Source: Pseudomonadota bacterium (GTDB lineage Bacteria > Pseudomonadota > Alphaproteobacteria > Rhizobiales > Xanthobacteraceae). Taken from it: a DNA stretch of 16,153 nucleotides. Of this stretch, positions 13,915 to 16,153 are shown piece after piece; within the stretch, counting starts at the first letter, position 1, and each line of letters opens with the position of its first letter. The position numbers and the translations under genes are program-made. The notes beneath the pieces are model-generated. The model was not told the origin of the DNA, made no database searches, and saw only the letters and a program-made list of their open reading frames with translations. The stretch lies in NCBI GenBank assembly GCA_963205465.1, contig CAUJKG010000169.1, forward strand, positions 1-16,153, read 5' to 3'.

Positions 13915-14916
13915 TTACTTCTTCGCGAGGAAGCCTGCGTCTTTCATCAGGTTCAGATGGCGGTCGTGTTCTTTCGCGACCCAGTCGGCATATTCTTTGC
14001 CGGTCATGAAGGTCTGGTTGAACGCGCCGTTGTTCATCAGGTCCTTCCACTCGGGCGTCGCGCGCACCTTCTGGAACAGGTCGACATAGAACTTGACTTG
14101 ATCCGGGGTGACACCGGCCGGCATGAAGAAGCCGCGGAGCATGAGATATTCGACGTCGAGGCCCTGCGATTTGCAGGTCGGGATCGAGCTCCAGGCGAGA
14201 TCGCCCGCGACCTTGTCGTTATAGGCGAGCGGCTTGCCGTCGAAGACGCAGAGCGGACGGAGCTTGCCGCCGCGCCAGTGCGCGACCGCTTCGATCGGGT
14301 TGTTCACCGTTGCATCCGCATGATTGCCGACGAGCTGCACGGCGACTTCGCCGCCGCCGCGATAGGGGATGTAGGTGAACTTAACGCCCGCGGCCTTTTC
14401 GATCGCGACCGTAATGATCTGGTCTTCCTGGCGCGAGCCGGTGCCGGCCATCTTGAAGCCGCCCTTCTTGGCAGCGTCGAGGAATTCCTTGACGGTCTTG
14501 TAGGGCTTGTCGGCGTTGACCCAGAGCACGAACTCGTCGAGCGCGAGCATGGCGACCGGGGTGAGGTCTTTCCAGTTGAACGGAATGTCGGTTGCCAGCG
14601 GCGTGGTGAAGAGGTTCGACAGCGTAATGATGATCTTGTGCGGGTTTCCGTTCGAGTTCTTCACGTCGAGGAAACCTTCGCCGCCCGCGCCGCCGGCTTT
14701 GTTGATGACGACCAACGGCTGCTTCATCAGATTGTGCTTGGCGACGATGCCCTGGATCGCACGGGCCATCTGGTCGGCGCCGCCGCCAGTGCCTGCCGGC
14801 ACGATGATTTCAACGGGGCGCTGCGGCTCCCATTGCGCATGAGCGGCCGTTCCACCGAGCGCAAACCCGAGCGCTGCGGCCGCGACAAACAACGAATTGC
14901 ATTTCGGCTTAATCAT
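13915..14916 (-). CDS. tctC: Tripartite tricarboxylate transporter, periplasmic binding protein TctC (Bug family)
   Basis: A 333-residue solute-binding protein that captures the substrate in the periplasm for TctAB. The signal peptide is clear (hydrophobic core FVAAAALGFALGGTAA, cut after AHA at residue 27). The mature part begins with WEPQRPVEIIVPAGTGGGAD, the first ligand loop of Bug proteins. It continues with VVINKAGGAGGEG (second loop) and YIPYRGGGEVAVQLVGNHAD. The start has GGGAGG 5 bases upstream. It is the first gene of the minus-strand block and faces the divergent DUF3237 gene across a 307-base control region. Bug proteins usually bind carboxylates through two water molecules in these loops. 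Oxalate is a context-based guess. Confidence 0.96.
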   Translation of the reverse strand: MIKPKCNSLFVAAAALGFALGGTAAHAQWEPQRPVEIIVPAGTGGGADQMARAIQGIVAKHNLMKQPLVVINKAGGAGGEGFLDVKNSNGNPHKIIITLSNLFTTPLATDIPFNWKDLTPVAMLALDEFVLWVNADKPYKTVKEFLDAAKKGGFKMAGTGSRQEDQIITVAIEKAAGVKFTYIPYRGGGEVAVQLVGNHADATVNNPIEAVAHWRGGKLRPLCVFDGKPLAYNDKVAGDLAWSSIPTCKSQGLDVEYLMLRGFFMPAGVTPDQVKFYVDLFQKVRATPEWKDLMNNGAFNQTFMTGKEYADWVAKEHDRHLNLMKDAGFLAKK

Positions 14917-14997
14917 CCCGTCCTCCCAAAAAGAAGTCCCACTCGATCTACCGTCGGGTTGGGTCGGGAAAGGCTAGTCCGAACTTCCACGGAGTCC

Positions 14998-15019
14998 AAT
15001 AATTTGTGCATACATTATT
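14998..15019. promoter_or_regulatory. Candidate operator upstream of tctC
   Basis: AATAAT and ATTATT are perfect 6-bp arms separated by TTGTGCATAC. The right half contains ATACATTAT (15010-15018), which recurs exactly in front of gntR. The site is about 95 bases from the tctC start. The likely binder is the GntR/FCD regulator encoded in the same block; this is inference. Confidence 0.5.
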
Positions 15020-15103
15020 CCACCGAAGTGGCTGAAATCGTTGATGCACTGCGCGAATCTCTATGCCGCACGTGCGAGTTCGCGTATCAATTTTAAAAAA
15101 ACA

Positions 15104-15118
15104 ATAGAGGCGCTCTAT
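15104..15118. promoter_or_regulatory. Inverted repeat upstream of the DUF3237 gene
   Basis: ATAGAG-GCG-CTCTAT is a perfect inverted repeat with 6-bp arms and a 3-base centre, just after an A-rich run (15095-15101). It has the same 6-3-6 geometry as the site before the enoyl-CoA hydratase gene but a different sequence. It could be an operator or a chance palindrome. Confidence 0.35.
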
Positions 15119-15223
15119 CGACGTTTGTTATTCGCGATTGAGTCGCAACAGCAATGAGCCCATTCGATTGGATTCTGAGATCGATCGGCGTGACAACAGA
15201 AAATCGAAAGCGAAGGTGCAAGC

Positions 15224-15676
15224 ATGCTCTCAAAAGATCCGGTTATTCACATCGAAGCCGAACTCGAAGCCCCGCAGCTGTTCGGAAAGACCCCTTATGG
15301 CGAGCGCCGCGTCATCAACATCCTCGGCGGAACGGTTTCCGGGCCACGGCTGCGTGGAAAGATCTTACCGGGCGGCGCCGACTGGCAGATCATTCGTAGC
15401 GACGGCGTTGCCGATATTTTCGCGAAATACACGGTCGCGCTCGAAGGCGGCGGCTTCGTGCTCGTGACGAGCGCCGGCGTTCGCCATGGGCCCGCGGAGG
15501 TCCTTGCCAGGCTTTCGCGGGGCGAGCCGGTCGGCCGCGACGAGTATTATTTCCGGACCAGCGTACGTTTCGAAACCGCGGATCTCGAAGCCGATTGGCT
15601 CAACCGGGTCCTGATGGTGGCTGCCGGCGAGCGGGAGAAAATGAAAGTGAAGCTTGATCTCTACGAGGTTCTCTAA
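15224..15676 (+). CDS. DUF3237 (UPF0311) family protein
   Basis: A 150-residue cytosolic protein of the DUF3237 family, whose biochemical role is not established as far as I know. Family landmarks are the N-terminal FGKTPYGERRVINILGGTVS, then GPRLRGKILPGGADWQIIRSDG, the Ala/Gly-rich middle with GVRHGP, EYYFRTSVRFET and the C-terminal ADWLNRVLMVAAGERE. It looks full length. The ATG at 15224 has GAAGG 7 bases upstream. Family members often lie beside CoA-dependent aromatic or carboxylate catabolism genes, and here a crotonase-fold gene follows 128 bases downstream. It is divergent from tctC and shares its control region. No catalytic residues can be assigned. Confidence 0.9.
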   Translation: MLSKDPVIHIEAELEAPQLFGKTPYGERRVINILGGTVSGPRLRGKILPGGADWQIIRSDGVADIFAKYTVALEGGGFVLVTSAGVRHGPAEVLARLSRGEPVGRDEYYFRTSVRFETADLEADWLNRVLMVAAGEREKMKVKLDLYEVL

Positions 15677-15742
15677 CCTCAATGGTTATCAAGTCATTGA
15701 AATAATAGAAGAAAATATCCCGTTTACTTGTGCGGCAAGAAA

Positions 15743-15757
15743 GTTATACAATATAAC
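15743..15757. promoter_or_regulatory. Candidate operator/promoter element before the enoyl-CoA hydratase gene
   Basis: GTTATA-CAA-TATAAC is a perfect inverted repeat with 6-bp arms. Its centre ATACAATAT matches the ATACAWTAT motif at the gntR and tctC promoters. Its right arm TATAAC could serve as a -10, with TTGTGC (15728-15733) 18 bases upstream as a weak -35, so a bound repressor would block RNA polymerase. The gene starts 47 bases later. Confidence 0.55.
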
Positions 15758-15804
15758 AAAGTAGGCCAAAGGCTGCTGACAAGAGAGCCGGCAAGGGGAG
15801 CTGC

Positions 15805-16153
15805 ATGACCGCCACATCCGCGCAAACACGGCTCGCACAGGGCTTACCTGCCGCTTTGACGGTGGCGTTCGACGGCGAGATCGCGGTCCTGAAGCTTGCG
15901 CGTCCCGAGAAGCGCAATGCGCTGAACAACGAGATCGTCCGCGGCCTCGAGAATTTCTTCATCGATTTGCCCGCCGAAGTGAAGGCCGTCGTGCTGCATG
16001 GCGAAGGCGAGCATTTCTCCGCCGGCCTCGATCTGTCCTCACTCACGGAGACCGATTTCACCGAAGGCTTTCATCATTCGCGCATGTGGCACTACGCCTT
16101 CGAGCGGATCGAGTTCGGGCGTGCGCCGGTCGTCTCCGTGTTGCATGGCGCGG
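15805..16153 (+). CDS. Enoyl-CoA hydratase/isomerase family protein (3' truncated by the window end)
   Basis: The first 116 residues of a crotonase-superfamily protein, running off the end of the window. The start at 15805 has AAGGGGAG 4 bases upstream. Landmarks are EIAVLKLARPEKRNALNNE (substrate-binding strand and helix), then AVVLHGEGEHFSAGLDLSSL, the first oxyanion-hole region, and VVSVLHGA at the cut end, which precedes the second oxyanion-hole glycines. Members hydrate enoyl-CoA or catalyse related isomerase, dehalogenase or decarboxylase reactions. The catalytic acid residues lie beyond the window, so the exact reaction is open. It shares an operator-like motif with gntR and tctC. Confidence 0.88.
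   Translation, partial: MTATSAQTRLAQGLPAALTVAFDGEIAVLKLARPEKRNALNNEIVRGLENFFIDLPAEVKAVVLHGEGEHFSAGLDLSSLTETDFTEGFHHSRMWHYAFERIEFGRAPVVSVLHGA

Larger units (their letters stand above)
14917..15223. promoter_or_regulatory. Divergent control region between tctC and the DUF3237 gene
   Basis: A 307-base non-coding stretch, AT-richer than its surroundings in the part from about 14995 to 15140. It must hold the promoters for the minus-strand tctCBA operon and the plus-strand DUF3237 gene. Visible elements are an AATAAT/ATTATT inverted repeat containing the shared ATACATTAT motif (14998-15019), a perfect 10-bp palindrome CGCACGTGCG (15067-15076) and ATAGAG-GCG-CTCTAT (15104-15118). Short frames through it look like non-coding noise. 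Confidence 0.6.

Noticed and set aside
15154..15399. Short plus-strand frames at 15138-15467
   Set aside because: They overlap the clearly conserved DUF3237 gene in other frames and have no ribosome site or family features.

Overview
The window reads as chromosomal DNA of a GC-rich alphaproteobacterium, most likely Hyphomicrobiales (Bradyrhizobium/Rhodopseudomonas/Xanthobacteraceae-like). I infer this from the protein sequences, the codon use, the Tad pilus genes and a LysR regulator of a type I recall from rhizobial formate dehydrogenase loci. No tRNA, rRNA, insertion sequence, CRISPR array or phage gene was seen.

Layout. (1) 1-2155, plus strand: the end of a tad (Flp pilus) cluster, with a partial tadB, then tadC and a TadD-like TPR lipoprotein. 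(2) 2369-3430, plus strand: two tandem paralogous small exported proteins of unknown function, each followed by its own intrinsic terminator. A run of TAACGC hexamers starts in the stop codon of the first. (3) 3520-4903, plus strand: a LysR-type regulator and a small OmpA-like periplasmic protein. (4) 4972-14916, minus strand: eight co-directional genes in the transcription order tctC, tctB, tctA, gntR, oxc, frc, formyltransferase/hydrolase, fhs. (5) 15224-16153, plus strand: a DUF3237 protein and the start of an enoyl-CoA hydratase/isomerase.

The minus-strand block is an oxalate-use module. Frc moves CoA from formyl-CoA to oxalate. Oxc decarboxylates oxalyl-CoA to formyl-CoA. The formate released by Frc can be captured as 10-formyl-tetrahydrofolate by Fhs at the cost of ATP. 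A stand-alone protein resembling the N-terminal hydrolase domain of 10-formyl-THF dehydrogenase lies between frc and fhs, and its role there is unclear. A complete tripartite tricarboxylate transporter (TctC binding protein, TctB and TctA membrane subunits) lies directly upstream and is the obvious candidate for substrate uptake. A GntR/FCD regulator sits between transporter and enzymes and is the likely substrate-responsive switch.

Regulatory structure is visible. A 9-bp motif, ATACAWTAT, lies in the promoter regions of gntR, tctC and the enoyl-CoA hydratase gene, which suggests one regulon. Intrinsic terminators sit inside the block after tctC and after frc, and would grade expression. Points most worth following up are the shared motif, the hydrolase beside Fhs, the Lys/Ala-rich N-terminal tail on Frc, and the paralog pair, which is identical over 59 residues despite 18 silent differences.
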